This document shows, piece by piece, positions 27,445 to 37,136 of a stretch of 64,000 nucleotides of DNA (position 1 is its first letter; every line of letters begins with the position of its first letter). The position numbers and the translations under genes are program-made. The stretch is from Salipiger sp. IMCC34102 (GTDB taxonomy: Bacteria > Pseudomonadota > Alphaproteobacteria > Rhodobacterales > Rhodobacteraceae). The notes under the pieces are model-generated. The model did no database searches, was not told the DNA's origin, and saw only the letters and a program-made list of their open reading frames with translations. The stretch is from positions 744,001 through 808,000 of the forward strand of contig NZ_SELQ01000001.1 in assembly GCF_004145405.1 (NCBI RefSeq), in the 5' to 3' direction.

Positions 27445-28365
27445 ATGTCCGTCGCGTTCCCCTTCGCAAACCGTCTCAAGCCCAGTCACCTGCGCCTGAT
27501 CCGCGCCATCGAGGACACCGGCAAGCTTCAGACCGCCGCCGAGACGGTGGCCATGTCGCAACCGGCGGCGTCGCGCCTGTTGTCAGAGATCGAGACCGAG
27601 ATCGGCGGCGCGCTCTTCGACCGTCTTCCGCGAGGCATGGCCACCACGCCGCTCGGGGTGGCCTTCCTGCGGCACGCGCGCGTGATCCTGGCGGAGGTCG
27701 ATGCCCTTTCGGACAACTTGGCCAAGTTGCAGGGTGGTCAGGCGGGCGCGGTCCGGGTGGGGTCGGTGACCGGGCCGCTGGTCAAGGCGCTGGTGCCCGC
27801 CTTGCAAGAGGTGCGCGAAAGCGCCCCCGACATCCAGCCGACAATCGAGGTCGCCCCCTCCGTCGTGTTGCTGCGCGGGCTCGAGGAAGGCCGCTTCGAC
27901 TTCGTCCTCGCCCGCATCGGGGCTGGCCGCAATCCACGGTCGCTGCGGGCCCATCCCGGCCGCGCCGAGCGGATACGACTTCTGGCGCGCGCCGATCACC
28001 CGCTGGCCGGACGAAGGGTGACGCTGGCCGAGACGTTGGCGTTCGAATACGTCATCCAGGAACCCGGATCGCCGATCCGCACCGCGGTCGACCGGCGGTT
28101 CCTGGAAAGCGGCCTGCCGATGCCGGGCCGTGTCACCAACAGCTCTTCTCTGCTGGCCGCACTCAGCATTGTCACCAGTTCGCATGCCATCGCACCACAG
28201 ACCCGGGAGGTGGCCGAGATGCTCTCGCGCGGCAATTCGGAACTGGGGATCATCGAGCTCGAGGAGGAGATCACCGTTTCGCCCTTCCTCGTCCTGCAGG
28301 CCCCGGACCGCAGCCTGACCCCCATTGCCGGGCGGCTGCTGGAAGCGGTGCTGCGCCGGCTGTAG
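27445..28365 (+). CDS. gbpR: GbpR-like LysR family regulator
   Basis: A 306-residue LysR-type regulator. The N-terminal winged helix (LRLIRAIEDTGKLQTAAETV, then SQPAASRLLSEIETEIGGALF) is followed by a long co-inducer-binding domain. It is divergent from chvE with a 126-base spacer. This position and the sequence style match GbpR, which activates chvE and the ggu genes in response to arabinose, galactose or fucose. It ends before a hairpin terminator that separates it from the convergent xylA. Confidence 0.87.
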   Translation: MSVAFPFANRLKPSHLRLIRAIEDTGKLQTAAETVAMSQPAASRLLSEIETEIGGALFDRLPRGMATTPLGVAFLRHARVILAEVDALSDNLAKLQGGQAGAVRVGSVTGPLVKALVPALQEVRESAPDIQPTIEVAPSVVLLRGLEEGRFDFVLARIGAGRNPRSLRAHPGRAERIRLLARADHPLAGRRVTLAETLAFEYVIQEPGSPIRTAVDRRFLESGLPMPGRVTNSSSLLAALSIVTSSHAIAPQTREVAEMLSRGNSELGIIELEEEITVSPFLVLQAPDRSLTPIAGRLLEAVLRRL

Positions 28366-28370
28366 AGTCC

Positions 28371-28393
28371 GGCACCGCGTGGCCCGCGGTGCC
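28371..28393 (+). terminator. Hairpin terminator after gbpR
   Basis: GGCACCGCG (28371-28379) and CGCGGTGCC (28385-28393) form a perfect 9-bp stem with loop TGGCC, 5 bases after the gbpR stop. The following TCTGCGCATTT is only moderately T-rich, so termination may be partial. Confidence 0.6.
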
Positions 28394-28507
28394 TCTGCGC
28401 ATTTCATGTCGACCAACAGGGGGGCCCGCCAGTTGGACGGCGGCCCGGTCGCGAAGACCGCCCCGATGGGGGAGGGGCAAGGCAACCGGGCGTTGCGGAC
28501 GCCGGGA

Positions 28508-29812
28508 TCAGACGAAGCGGTTGACCCAGTTTTCCAGCCGTTCCTGCGCGCCGGAGCGAGGCGCGGGGTTCACGCCGTCGTTCAGCACGCGCGACTGGAT
28601 CGCTCCCAGGTCGCTGTCCAGCATGGACTTCGCCTCGGCGCTGTCCCAACCGGCGTAGCGGTCGGTCAGGGCCGTCTCCAGCCCGCCGTCCTCGAGCATG
28701 GCGGCGGCGGCCTTCAACCCGCGCGCGCAGATGTCCATGCCGCCCGCGTGCGCCGCGATCAGGTCGACCGGGTCGATGGACTGGCGCCGCAGCTTGGCGT
28801 CGAAGTTGGTGCCGCCCTTGCCCAAACCGCCGGCCTTGAGGATGTGATAGTAGCAAAGCGCCACTTCGGGGGTGTTGTTGGGGAACTGGTCCGTGTCCCA
28901 GCCCGACTGGTAGTCGTTGCGGTTCATGTCGATCGAGCCCAGCATGCCGTCGGCGCAGGCGACCGCGATCTCGTGCTCGAAGCTGTGGCCCGCCAGGATC
29001 GCGTGCCCCTGTTCGAGGTTCAGCTTCACCTCGTTCTCCAGCCCGTACTTGCGCAAGAAGCCGATGCAGGTGGCCGCGTCGAAGTCGTACTGGTGCTTGG
29101 AAGGCTCCTGCGGCTTCGGCTCCACCAGGATCTGCCCCTCGAAGCCGATCTTGTGCTTGTAGTCCACGACCATCGACAGGAAGCGGCCCATGTGGTCCAG
29201 CTCGCGGCCCATGTCGGTGTTCAGAAGCGTCTCGTAGCCCTCACGCCCGCCCCAGAGCACGTAGTTCTGGCCGCCGAGCTTGTGGGTGGCGTCCATACAG
29301 CCCTTCACGGTCGCGGCGGCGAAGGCGAAGACGTCCGGATCGGGGTTCGTCGCGGCCCCCGCCATCCAGCGCCGGTGCGAGAACATGTTGGCCGTCCCCC
29401 ACAGCAGCTTGGTGCGCGCGGAGTCCATCTTGGTGCCGATGTAGTCGGTGATCTCTTCCAGCGTGGCGAGATTGCCCGCGTAATCGCCCTGGTCGGGCCG
29501 CAGGTCGGTGTCGTGCCAGCAGAAGAACGGGGCCTGCAGGATGTCGAACATCTCGAAGGCGACATCGGCCTTCATCTTGGCCCGGCCCATGTCGTCCTGC
29601 GGATGCCAGGGCCGCTCGAACGTGGGGCCGCCGAAGGGGTCGCCGCCTTCCCAGGCGAAGGAATGCCACCAGGCCACGGCAAAGCGCAGGTGCTCCTCCA
29701 TGGTCTTGCCCATCACGACCTCCGTGGGGTCGTAGTGACGGAAGGCGAGCGGGTCGTCGCTCTCGGGGCCCTTGTAGGTGACCTGGGCGATGTCGTCGAA
29801 GAAGGTGGTCAT
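28508..29812 (-). CDS. xylA: Xylose isomerase
   Basis: A 434-residue class II xylose isomerase. Visible motifs are [12 protein letters not shown] with the ring-opening histidine, [16 protein letters not shown] with the metal glutamate and catalytic lysine, [16 protein letters not shown], and [20 protein letters not shown] with metal aspartates. It converts D-xylose to D-xylulose in the cytoplasm. Its start overlaps the stop of the LacI-type regulator (ATGA), so regulator and isomerase are one transcript. The xylulokinase needed next lies some 30 kb away at 59143. Confidence 0.96.
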   Translation of the reverse strand: MTTFFDDIAQVTYKGPESDDPLAFRHYDPTEVVMGKTMEEHLRFAVAWWHSFAWEGGDPFGGPTFERPWHPQDDMGRAKMKADVAFEMFDILQAPFFCWHDTDLRPDQGDYAGNLATLEEITDYIGTKMDSARTKLLWGTANMFSHRRWMAGAATNPDPDVFAFAAATVKGCMDATHKLGGQNYVLWGGREGYETLLNTDMGRELDHMGRFLSMVVDYKHKIGFEGQILVEPKPQEPSKHQYDFDAATCIGFLRKYGLENEVKLNLEQGHAILAGHSFEHEIAVACADGMLGSIDMNRNDYQSGWDTDQFPNNTPEVALCYYHILKAGGLGKGGTNFDAKLRRQSIDPVDLIAAHAGGMDICARGLKAAAAMLEDGGLETALTDRYAGWDSAEAKSMLDSDLGAIQSRVLNDGVNPAPRSGAQERLENWVNRFV

Positions 29813-30858
29813 GGAGTGCTCTCTCTCGGTGGGTGTTCTGGGGGAAGCGTGTCGCGCAGGACGATCGTCGGGCAGATCGGCGGCGGTGGCGAAAGGTCCA
29901 TCCGGTCGCTCATGCGGCGCAAGAGTTTCAGGGCGGTCGCGATCTCGACCTCGGGGCGCTGGTCGATGACCACGTCGAAGGTGTCGCGTTCGAGGGCCGC
30001 GCGCGAATGCGCGACGAGTTCGTGCACGATGCAGAACGGCCGCGACGGGCGGCGGTCCAGCGCGCGGGCCAACCCGCTGTTGCCCGCGCCCGCGTTGTAG
30101 ATGGCGGTGATGCCGGGATCCGCGTCGAGCGCCTGGGCCACGCGCCTGTCGACCGTTTCGGCGTCGTCGCGTCCCTCTATGATCGGCAGCACCGCAACGC
30201 CGGGAAAATCGTCAGCCAGGACCGCGCGAAAACCCGCGAGCCGTTCGGCGTGGTCGGGGGCATTCAGCGCACCGACGACCGGCAGCACGCGGCCCGGGCC
30301 GCGTCTGTGCGACAGGCCCACGAGCCGCGCGGCGGAGCGTCCGGCGACGGCGTTGTCGATGCCCACGAAAGGGGCCGCACTGGACCGGGGCAGGGGCGAG
30401 ACGAGCGAGACGACTGGAACGCCGCGTGCTGCCAGCGCCTCCAGGGGGGCTGCGAGTTCCGGACCATCGAGGCCGACCACGGCGATCCCGTCCACCGGCC
30501 CGTGCGACAGCGCATCGAGCCCGGCGGCCAGGCTGGCTGCATCGAAGGCCGCGACTTCCAACACCTCAAGCTGCACGTTGGTCGCGGCCGCGCGCGCGGC
30601 CCGTGCGGCGATCAGCGTGCGCATCCGCTGGAAGAAGGCATTGCGACCCGTGGGAAGCACGAAGGCGAACCGATAGACCCGTCCCTTCGACAGGTTCGCC
30701 GCGGCCACGTTGCGGGTGTAGCCCAGTTCCGCGACCGCCGCCTGAACCCGGTCGGTACTGCGAGCGGAGACCCGGGCACGCCCATTCAGGACGCGGTCCG
30801 CCGTCGCGTAGGAAACCCCCGCCCGATCGGCGACGTCCTGTAGCGTCGGTGGTCTCAT
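29809..30858 (-). CDS. LacI family transcriptional regulator of the xylose genes
   Basis: A 349-residue LacI/PurR-type repressor. The N-terminal HTH is [23 protein letters not shown], followed by a hinge ([11 protein letters not shown]) and a periplasmic-binding-like sensor domain. ATG 30858 starts exactly at the HTH; the open frame extends 38 codons upstream without similarity. It is co-transcribed with xylA and divergent from the GH43 beta-xylosidase gene. A perfect 18-bp palindrome in the intergenic region is the obvious operator. Sugar ligand is inferred to be xylose or a xyloside. Confidence 0.9.
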   Translation of the reverse strand: MRPPTLQDVADRAGVSYATADRVLNGRARVSARSTDRVQAAVAELGYTRNVAAANLSKGRVYRFAFVLPTGRNAFFQRMRTLIAARAARAAATNVQLEVLEVAAFDAASLAAGLDALSHGPVDGIAVVGLDGPELAAPLEALAARGVPVVSLVSPLPRSSAAPFVGIDNAVAGRSAARLVGLSHRRGPGRVLPVVGALNAPDHAERLAGFRAVLADDFPGVAVLPIIEGRDDAETVDRRVAQALDADPGITAIYNAGAGNSGLARALDRRPSRPFCIVHELVAHSRAALERDTFDVVIDQRPEVEIATALKLLRRMSDRMDLSPPPPICPTIVLRDTLPPEHPPRESTP

Positions 30859-30896
30859 GTGTCCTCCATCGCGCGATCGGCTGCGGTCGAACCATG

Positions 30897-30926
30897 TTGA
30901 CAGAAGCTTTGATAGACGTCTATCAA
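30897..30926. promoter_or_regulatory. Promoter with overlapping 18-bp LacI-type operator
   Basis: TTGATAGACGTCTATCAA (30909-30926) is a perfect palindrome with the central CG typical of LacI operators. A consensus -35, TTGACA (30897-30902), lies 18 bases before TATCAA (30921-30926), so the operator fills the promoter reading toward the GH43 gene. The regulator/xylA operon starts 39 bases to the left, so one site can control both directions. Confidence 0.75.
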
Positions 30927-30992
30927 TTTTCTGCGGCCTTCGATGTTCCGACCGGAACGGCGGCGGACGCACTGACCGGGAGGGGCCAGTTC

Positions 30993-32627
30993 TTGAGGAT
31001 CAGCAATCCGATTCTGCCGGGGTTCAACCCCGATCCGTCCATCGTCCGCGTGGGCGAAGAAGTGTTCATCGCGACCTCCACCTTCGAGTGGTATCCGGGG
31101 GTTCAGATCCACCGGTCGCGGGATCTCAAGAACTGGGAACTGGCGGCGCGGCCGCTCGACCGGGCCTCGCTGCTGGACATGCGGGGCAATCCCGACTCGG
31201 GCGGTGTCTGGGCCCCTTGCCTGACTTACGCGGACGGGCGGTTCTGGCTGGTCTACAGCGACATGAAGCGCCGCGACGGGGCCTTCAAGGATTGCAGGAA
31301 CTACCTTACCACGGCGCCCTCCGTCGAAGGCCCGTGGTCCGAACCTGTCTACCTGAACGCCAGCGGCTTCGACGCCTCGCTCTTTCACGACGAGGACGGG
31401 CGCAAGTGGCTGGTGAACATGATCTGGGACCACAACCAGACCGGGGCCGACCGCTTCGGCGGCATCGTGATCCAAGAATACGATGTAGGCGAAGCCCGGC
31501 TCATCGGTAAAATCCGCAACATCTACTGCGGCACCGATCTCGGCCTGGTCGAGGGGCCGCACCTCTACCGTCGCGACGGCTTCTACTATTTGCTCACCGC
31601 CGAAGGCGGGACCGAGTTCGATCACGCGGTGACGATGGCGCGGTCGCGCGATCTGTTCGGCCCTTACGAGACCGATCCGATCAAGCACATGCTGACCGCC
31701 AAGGACACCGGGCCGGAGCATCTGCTGCAACGCGCGGGCCACGCCGACATCGTCGAGATGGGCGACGGATCCCTTTTCATGGTGCACTTGTGCTCCCGCC
31801 CGCTGCCGGAGACGCGGAACCTGCCGGTGGGGGCCGCCAAGAGAGACCACTGCCGCTCGCCTCTGGGGCGCGAGACCGCGATCCAGCGGCTCGTCTGGGA
31901 GCCGGGCGCGTTCCCTCGCCTCGCCCACGGCGGCGTGGCCCCCGCTGCCGAGATCGACGGACCCGAGCTGCCGGAAGCCCCGGTCGAGCCGATCTCCGGT
32001 CACCGGACGTTCGACGCAGGTCTTCCGCCGGAGTTCCAGTGGCTGCGCACACCACAACCTGAGCGGGTATTCTCCCTCGACGCGCGGCCTGGTCATCTGC
32101 GCATCTTCGGGCGTGAAAGTCCGGGTTCCACGTTCGAGCACGCGCTCGTCGCGCGCCGGCAGGACGCGATGTCCTGCCGGGCCGAAACGCGGATCGACGT
32201 GAGCCCCGGTGACTACCAGCAGTTCGCGGGGCTGATCAGTTGGTATTCGGGTCACAAGTTCCATTATCTCGCCGTCACCGCGGACGAAGCGGGCGCACGG
32301 GTGCTGACCGTCTACAGCTGTCCTGCCGACTGGCCGGACCGGACCATGACCCGCGTGATCGATCCCATTGCCCTGCCAGGCAAGGCCCCCATCGACCTTG
32401 GCTGCGATGTCGACGGCGCGCGGCTGCGGTTTCGCTACCGCGTCCAGGACGGCGATTGGACCGACGCGGGCGTCACGCTCGACCAGTCCGCGATCTCGGA
32501 CGAATCGGCCGACGGGGCAGGCAACAACTTCACGGGCGCCTTCATCGGTCTATGCGCCCATGACACATCCGGTCGAGGGCGGCACGCCGACTTCGACCGC
32601 TTCAGTTATCGCGCGACGCCCGGCTAG
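30993..32627 (+). CDS. Beta-xylosidase / glycoside hydrolase family 43
   Basis: A 544-residue GH43 enzyme. The catalytic base is D14 in GFNPDPSIVR, the pKa-modulating aspartate is D127 in GFDASLFHDEDG and the general acid is E187 in LVEGPHLYRR. About 200 C-terminal residues form the beta-sandwich domain common in bacterial beta-xylosidases. I chose TTG 30993 because GGGAGGGG lies 8 bases upstream and the family N terminus begins here; the far longer open frame overlaps the LacI gene. No signal peptide is present, so it cleaves imported xylo-oligosaccharides. An arabinofuranosidase side activity is possible. Confidence 0.9.
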   Translation: MRISNPILPGFNPDPSIVRVGEEVFIATSTFEWYPGVQIHRSRDLKNWELAARPLDRASLLDMRGNPDSGGVWAPCLTYADGRFWLVYSDMKRRDGAFKDCRNYLTTAPSVEGPWSEPVYLNASGFDASLFHDEDGRKWLVNMIWDHNQTGADRFGGIVIQEYDVGEARLIGKIRNIYCGTDLGLVEGPHLYRRDGFYYLLTAEGGTEFDHAVTMARSRDLFGPYETDPIKHMLTAKDTGPEHLLQRAGHADIVEMGDGSLFMVHLCSRPLPETRNLPVGAAKRDHCRSPLGRETAIQRLVWEPGAFPRLAHGGVAPAAEIDGPELPEAPVEPISGHRTFDAGLPPEFQWLRTPQPERVFSLDARPGHLRIFGRESPGSTFEHALVARRQDAMSCRAETRIDVSPGDYQQFAGLISWYSGHKFHYLAVTADEAGARVLTVYSCPADWPDRTMTRVIDPIALPGKAPIDLGCDVDGARLRFRYRVQDGDWTDAGVTLDQSAISDESADGAGNNFTGAFIGLCAHDTSGRGRHADFDRFSYRATPG

Positions 32628-32692
32628 GATCCGGCGCGCACCTCATCGGTTCCCCCGCCGATCCGCGCAGATGCCCGTTTACTTGCGGTTGC

Positions 32693-32704
32693 GTTTGCGC
32701 AAAC
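32693..32704. promoter_or_regulatory. Palindromic operator GTTTGCGCAAAC upstream of system D
   Basis: A perfect 12-bp palindrome with central CG lies in the 188-base spacer between the GH43 gene and the system D binding-protein gene, 112 bases before its ATG. It has the form of a LacI-family site but differs from the 18-bp palindrome at 30909, so a second LacI-type regulator may act here. The rest of the spacer shows no gene. Confidence 0.5.
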
Positions 32705-32815
32705 ATCCAGGGGGTCTCGCCGGTCCGTTGCGGTCGGCGAGGGAAGGGTCGCCTTGGGAGGGGCGGCCGAAATCACGATCATCTGCCGCGGATGCGGCTT
32801 CTGGGAGGAATTGAG

Positions 32816-34066
32816 ATGAACAACCTGAAAACGATCCTGATGGCCAGCACGGCCACGATCCTGGCGGGCTCCATAGCCTTCGCCCAATCGGAGGGCGGGA
32901 CCGAACTCGAGGTCACGCACTGGTGGACCTCCGGCGGCGAGGCCGCCGCCGTCAGCCGCCTGGCCGAAGAGTTCGAGGCCAACACCGACAACACCTGGGT
33001 CGACGGGGCCATCGCCGGTTCCGGCGGGACCGCGCGCCCGATCATCATCAGCCGCATCATCGGCGGTGATCCGATGGGGGCCACGCAGCTCAACCACGGC
33101 CAGCAGGCCGCCGAGCTGATCGAGGCCGGATTGATGACCGACCTCACCGACCTGGCCGAGGAGGAAGGCTGGCGCGATTTCGTGAACCCGACCTCGTTGC
33201 TGGATGCCTGCACGCTGGACGGCCGCATCTACTGCGCACCCGTGAACATCCACTCGGCCCAGTGGCTCTGGCTCAGCCGCGATGCCTACGAGAGCGCGGG
33301 CCTCGACGTGCCGAACAACTGGGACGAATTCGTCGAAACCGCCCCGCAACTGCGCGAAGCGGGGCTGCAACCGCTCGCCATGGGGCAGCAGGGCTGGCAG
33401 CAGTCACTGGCCTTCGGCGCGATCGCCATCGGCGTGGCTGGCCTTGACGCTTGGCGCGCGGTGAACGTCGACAAGGACACCGAGGTGGCGATGGGCCCCG
33501 AGTACACCGCCGTCTGGGAAGCCGTGGCCAACGCGCGCGAATTCGCTCGCGGCTCGAACGTGCAGGACTGGAACCAGGCCACCAACATGGTGATCACGGA
33601 CAGCGCCGGTGCCCAGATCATGGGTGACTGGGCGCAGGGTGAATTCGCCGTCGCCGGAGAGACGGCGGGCGAGGACTACGAATGCCTGCCCGGCCTGGGC
33701 CTGAACGCGGTGCTGGATACCGGCGGTGACGCCTTCTACTTCCCGCTGGTCGAGGACGAGGCCGTGAAGGCAGCCCAGATGGAGCTTGCCTCCACCCTGA
33801 TGAGCCCCGAGACGCAGGTGGCCTTCAACCTCGCCAAGGGGTCCCTGCCGGTGCGGGGCGACGTGGACATGTCGACCGCCAACGCCTGCATGCAGAAGGG
33901 ACTGGAGATCCTGGGCGATGGCAACATCCTGCCGTCGGGCGACATCAACTTCTCGGCCGACATCCAGACCCAGATCGAGGACCTGATGGCCGAGTTCTGG
34001 GCCGGTGACATGAGTGCGGCCGACGCCCAGCAGCGCTACGCCGACCTCGTCGGCCAGGCGGATTAA
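32816..34066 (+). CDS. Extracellular sugar-binding protein (system D, probably xylosides)
   Basis: A 416-residue CUT1 solute-binding protein with signal peptide MNNLKTILMASTATILAGSIAFA and mature QSEGGTELEVTHWWTSGGE. GGGAGGAATTGAG precedes ATG 32816. The N-terminal VTHWWTSGGEAAAV pattern is common in glucose/xyloside-binding members of the family. It follows the GH43 gene and heads a full importer operon. The ligand is inferred from context. Confidence 0.92.
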   Translation: MNNLKTILMASTATILAGSIAFAQSEGGTELEVTHWWTSGGEAAAVSRLAEEFEANTDNTWVDGAIAGSGGTARPIIISRIIGGDPMGATQLNHGQQAAELIEAGLMTDLTDLAEEEGWRDFVNPTSLLDACTLDGRIYCAPVNIHSAQWLWLSRDAYESAGLDVPNNWDEFVETAPQLREAGLQPLAMGQQGWQQSLAFGAIAIGVAGLDAWRAVNVDKDTEVAMGPEYTAVWEAVANAREFARGSNVQDWNQATNMVITDSAGAQIMGDWAQGEFAVAGETAGEDYECLPGLGLNAVLDTGGDAFYFPLVEDEAVKAAQMELASTLMSPETQVAFNLAKGSLPVRGDVDMSTANACMQKGLEILGDGNILPSGDINFSADIQTQIEDLMAEFWAGDMSAADAQQRYADLVGQAD

Positions 34067-34081
34067 TCCCCTCGGACACGG

Positions 34082-34106
34082 CGGGCCGGGGAACGTCCCC
34101 GGCCCG
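34082..34106 (+). other. GC-rich hairpin between binding-protein and permease genes (system D)
   Basis: CGGGCCGGGGA (34082-34092) and TCCCCGGCCCG (34096-34106) form an 11-bp perfect stem with loop ACG, 15 bases after the binding-protein stop and without a T tract. It is the same arrangement as after the system A and system B binding-protein genes. Confidence 0.65.
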
Positions 34107-34144
34107 ATCCTGATGCATGGCCGATCCGGGGAGGGACCGACGCG

Positions 34145-35083
34145 ATGACTGCAATTGAACAAGACCGCGCGCGCGGGGCCGCGGACGGCCGGCGCGAAAA
34201 ATCGACGCGCCCATCGCGGATCTTCCGCAACCCGATGGCCAAGCTTGCCTCACTCCCGATGATCTTCACGGCCCTCGTGGTCTTCGTCGGCGGCACCGCC
34301 TGGACGGTCTTCTATTCCTTCACCAGTTCCAGCCTGCTGCCACGCACGGACTTCGTGGGGTTGGCGCAATACGAACGGCTCTGGACCACCTCGCGCTGGA
34401 TCGTGTCGATCAAGAACCTCGCCATCTACGGGGTCTGCTCGCTGGTCCTGACGCTGGTGATCGCCTTCGTGCTGGCCGCCCTTCTGGACCGCAAGATCCG
34501 CGGCGAGGCGGTGTTCCGCTCGATCTTCCTCTATCCGTTCGCGCTGTCGTTCATCGTGACGGGCCTCGCGTGGCAGTGGATCCTGAACCCCGACTTCGGA
34601 CTTCAGGGCCTCGTGCGCGGCTGGGGGTGGGAGAGCTTTTCCTTCGATCCGTTGAACAACCCCGACATCGTCATGTTCGGCCTGCTGATCGCAGGGCTGT
34701 GGCAGGGCACGGGGCTGATCATGTGCATCATGCTGGCGGGCCTGCGCGGCATCGACGACGACATCTGGAAGGCCGCCCGCGTCGACGGGATCGGCACGGT
34801 CAAGACCTACGTGCGGGTCATCATCCCGATGATGCGGCCCGTCTTCATCACGGCGCTGGTGCTGATCGCATCCGGCATCATCAAGCTCTACGATCTCGTG
34901 GTGGCCCAGACCAACGGCGGGCCGGGTCTCGCGTCTGAAGTGCCCGCGAAATACGTCATCAACTACATGTTCCAGGCGCAGAACCTCGGTCAGGGCTTCG
35001 CCGCCTCGACCATGATGCTGCTGTCGGTGGTGATCATCCTGATCCCGTGGGCCTATCTTGAATTCGGGGGCAGGAAGCAATGA
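34145..35083 (+). CDS. Sugar ABC transporter permease, MalF type (system D)
   Basis: A 312-residue permease with a long basic cytoplasmic N terminus and about six membrane helices. The EAA-type loop is WKAARVDGIGTVKTYVRVIIP. GGGAGGG lies just before ATG 34145. Its stop overlaps the partner's start (ATGA). It belongs to the CUT1 family. Confidence 0.92.
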   Translation: MTAIEQDRARGAADGRREKSTRPSRIFRNPMAKLASLPMIFTALVVFVGGTAWTVFYSFTSSSLLPRTDFVGLAQYERLWTTSRWIVSIKNLAIYGVCSLVLTLVIAFVLAALLDRKIRGEAVFRSIFLYPFALSFIVTGLAWQWILNPDFGLQGLVRGWGWESFSFDPLNNPDIVMFGLLIAGLWQGTGLIMCIMLAGLRGIDDDIWKAARVDGIGTVKTYVRVIIPMMRPVFITALVLIASGIIKLYDLVVAQTNGGPGLASEVPAKYVINYMFQAQNLGQGFAASTMMLLSVVIILIPWAYLEFGGRKQ

Positions 35084-36009
35084 GCAACGTCTCCGACCTC
35101 AACATGGGCGCGATCGCGGGTCAGATCGACAGCGAACCCCGCGGCCCGCGCCCGCGCCGCCGGTTTTCACGGGCCAACATCTTCATTTACGGCACGCTCC
35201 TGCTGGTGTCGGTTTACTACCTGCTGCCGCTTTACGTGATGATCGTGACCTCGCTGAAGGGCATGCCCGAGATCCGCATGGGCAACGTCTTCGGCCCCCC
35301 GATGGAGATCACATTCGAGCCCTGGGTAAAGGCCTGGGCCGAGGCCTGTACGGGTATCAACTGCGACGGTCTTTCTCGCGGGTTCTGGAACTCTGTGCAG
35401 ATCCTCGTGCCTTCGGTGCTGCTGTCGATCGTGATCGCGAGCGTGAACGGTTACGCCCTGTCGAACTGGAAGTTCAGGGGATCCGAGCTGTTCTTCACCA
35501 TCCTGATCATCGGCGCCTTCATTCCCTACCAGACGATGCTCTATCCGATCGTGATCATGCTGCGCGAGATCGGCCTGATGGGCGATCTGGGCGGGCTCGT
35601 GCTGGTGCATACCGTCTTCGGCATGCCGATCCTCACGCTGCTCTTTCGCAATTACTTCGCTTCGATCCCCGAGGAGCTCTTCAAGGCCGCGCGCGTCGAC
35701 GGGGCCGGGTTCTGGGGGATCTATTTCCAGATCATGCTGCCCATGGCCCTGCCGATTCTGGTGGTCGCGGTGATCCTGCAGGTCACGGGGATCTGGAACG
35801 ATTTCCTGTTCGGCGTGATCTACACCAAGCCCGAGACCTACCCGATGACGGTCCAGCTCAACAACATCGTCAACTCGGTGCAGGGCGTGAAGGAATACAA
35901 CGTCAACATGGCCGCGACCCTGCTGACCGGGTTGGTGCCGCTGGCGATCTACTTCGTTTCCGGAAAACTCTTTGTCCGCGGTATCGCCGCCGGCGCCGTA
36001 AAAGGCTGA
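35080..36009 (+). CDS. Sugar ABC transporter permease, MalG type (system D)
   Basis: A 309-residue CUT1 permease with about 30 residues of cytoplasmic tail (GPRPRRRFSRANIF) before the first helix and EAA loop FKAARVDGAGFWGIYFQIMLP. It is translationally coupled to the 34145 permease, and the ATPase gene starts 3 bases after its stop. Confidence 0.92.
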   Translation: MSNVSDLNMGAIAGQIDSEPRGPRPRRRFSRANIFIYGTLLLVSVYYLLPLYVMIVTSLKGMPEIRMGNVFGPPMEITFEPWVKAWAEACTGINCDGLSRGFWNSVQILVPSVLLSIVIASVNGYALSNWKFRGSELFFTILIIGAFIPYQTMLYPIVIMLREIGLMGDLGGLVLVHTVFGMPILTLLFRNYFASIPEELFKAARVDGAGFWGIYFQIMLPMALPILVVAVILQVTGIWNDFLFGVIYTKPETYPMTVQLNNIVNSVQGVKEYNVNMAATLLTGLVPLAIYFVSGKLFVRGIAAGAVKG

Positions 36010-36012
36010 CAT

Positions 36013-37125
36013 ATGACAGACACGATGACCAACCCCAGGCAGACGACCGAGCATTCGGTCGAGATCCGCAACCTCGACCTGTCGTTCGGCGCGGTAAAGG
36101 TGCTGCGGGACTTGAACCTCGACATCCGCGACGGCGAGTTCCTGGTACTGCTCGGTTCCTCGGGCTGCGGGAAGTCCACGCTTCTGAACTGCATCGCGGG
36201 CCTGCTGGAGGTGACGGACGGGCAGATCTTCATCAAGGGCAAGAACGTCACCTGGGCCGAACCCAGCGCGCGCGGCATCGGCATGGTGTTCCAGTCCTAC
36301 GCGCTCTATCCGCAGATGACGGTGGAGGGAAACCTGTCCTTCGGGCTGAAGAACGCGCGGGTGCCCAGGGACGAGATCAAAAGCCGCATCAAGCGCGCCG
36401 CCGACATCCTGCAGATCGAGCCGCTGCTCAAGCGCAAGCCCGGCGCGCTGTCCGGCGGGCAGCGCCAGCGGGTCGCCATCGGGCGCGCCATGGTGCGCGA
36501 CGTGGACGTGTTTCTCTTCGACGAGCCGCTGTCGAACCTCGACGCCAAGCTGCGCGCCGACCTGCGAGTCGAACTCAAGCGTCTGCACGAGCGGCTCGAC
36601 AACACCATGATCTACGTCACCCACGACCAGATCGAGGCAATGACGCTGGCCGACCGCATCGCGATCATGAAGGGCGGTGCGATCATGCAGCTCGGCACCC
36701 CGGCGGAGATCTACAACCGGCCGCAGAACCTTTACGTCGCCGATTTCATCGGCAGCCCGTCGATGAACTTCCTGCGCGGCACCTACCGCGACGGTGCCGT
36801 GCACGGCGCCGACATGATGGTGCCGATGGACGGCTACGCCTGGGCGGGCGACTGGCCCGAGGGGCGCGAGGTGATCTTCGGGATCCGGCCCGAGCATATC
36901 GTCACCGGCGACCGCCTGCCCTCCGTCCCCGTGAAGACCGAGGCGCGGATCGACCTGGTGGAGCCGATGGGGTCCGACACGCTGGTCTACGCGCAGATGG
37001 ACGGGCGGGACGTGAACATCCGCATGGAAGGCACCGCGGAAGTGCGCCCGGGCGACACGGTCCCGGTGGGTTTCAATCCCGCGCGCGCCTCGCTCTTCGA
37101 CCCCGAAACCGAAAAACGCCTCTGA
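36013..37125 (+). CDS. Sugar ABC transporter ATP-binding protein (system D)
   Basis: A 370-residue UgpC/MsmK-type ATPase with Walker A GSSGCGKST, signature LSGGQRQRVAIGRA, Walker B FLFDEPLSNLD and a C-terminal OB-fold ending SLFDPETEKRL. It follows the permease gene by 3 bases and precedes two catabolic genes in the same direction. Confidence 0.93.
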   Translation: MTDTMTNPRQTTEHSVEIRNLDLSFGAVKVLRDLNLDIRDGEFLVLLGSSGCGKSTLLNCIAGLLEVTDGQIFIKGKNVTWAEPSARGIGMVFQSYALYPQMTVEGNLSFGLKNARVPRDEIKSRIKRAADILQIEPLLKRKPGALSGGQRQRVAIGRAMVRDVDVFLFDEPLSNLDAKLRADLRVELKRLHERLDNTMIYVTHDQIEAMTLADRIAIMKGGAIMQLGTPAEIYNRPQNLYVADFIGSPSMNFLRGTYRDGAVHGADMMVPMDGYAWAGDWPEGREVIFGIRPEHIVTGDRLPSVPVKTEARIDLVEPMGSDTLVYAQMDGRDVNIRMEGTAEVRPGDTVPVGFNPARASLFDPETEKRL

Positions 37126-37136
37126 AAGGGCCACCG

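Noticed and set aside
30426-30992. N-terminal extension of the GH43 frame
   Set aside because: It overlaps the LacI regulator gene antisense and is Pro/Arg-rich. The GH43 motif and a good ribosome-binding site place the start at TTG 30993.
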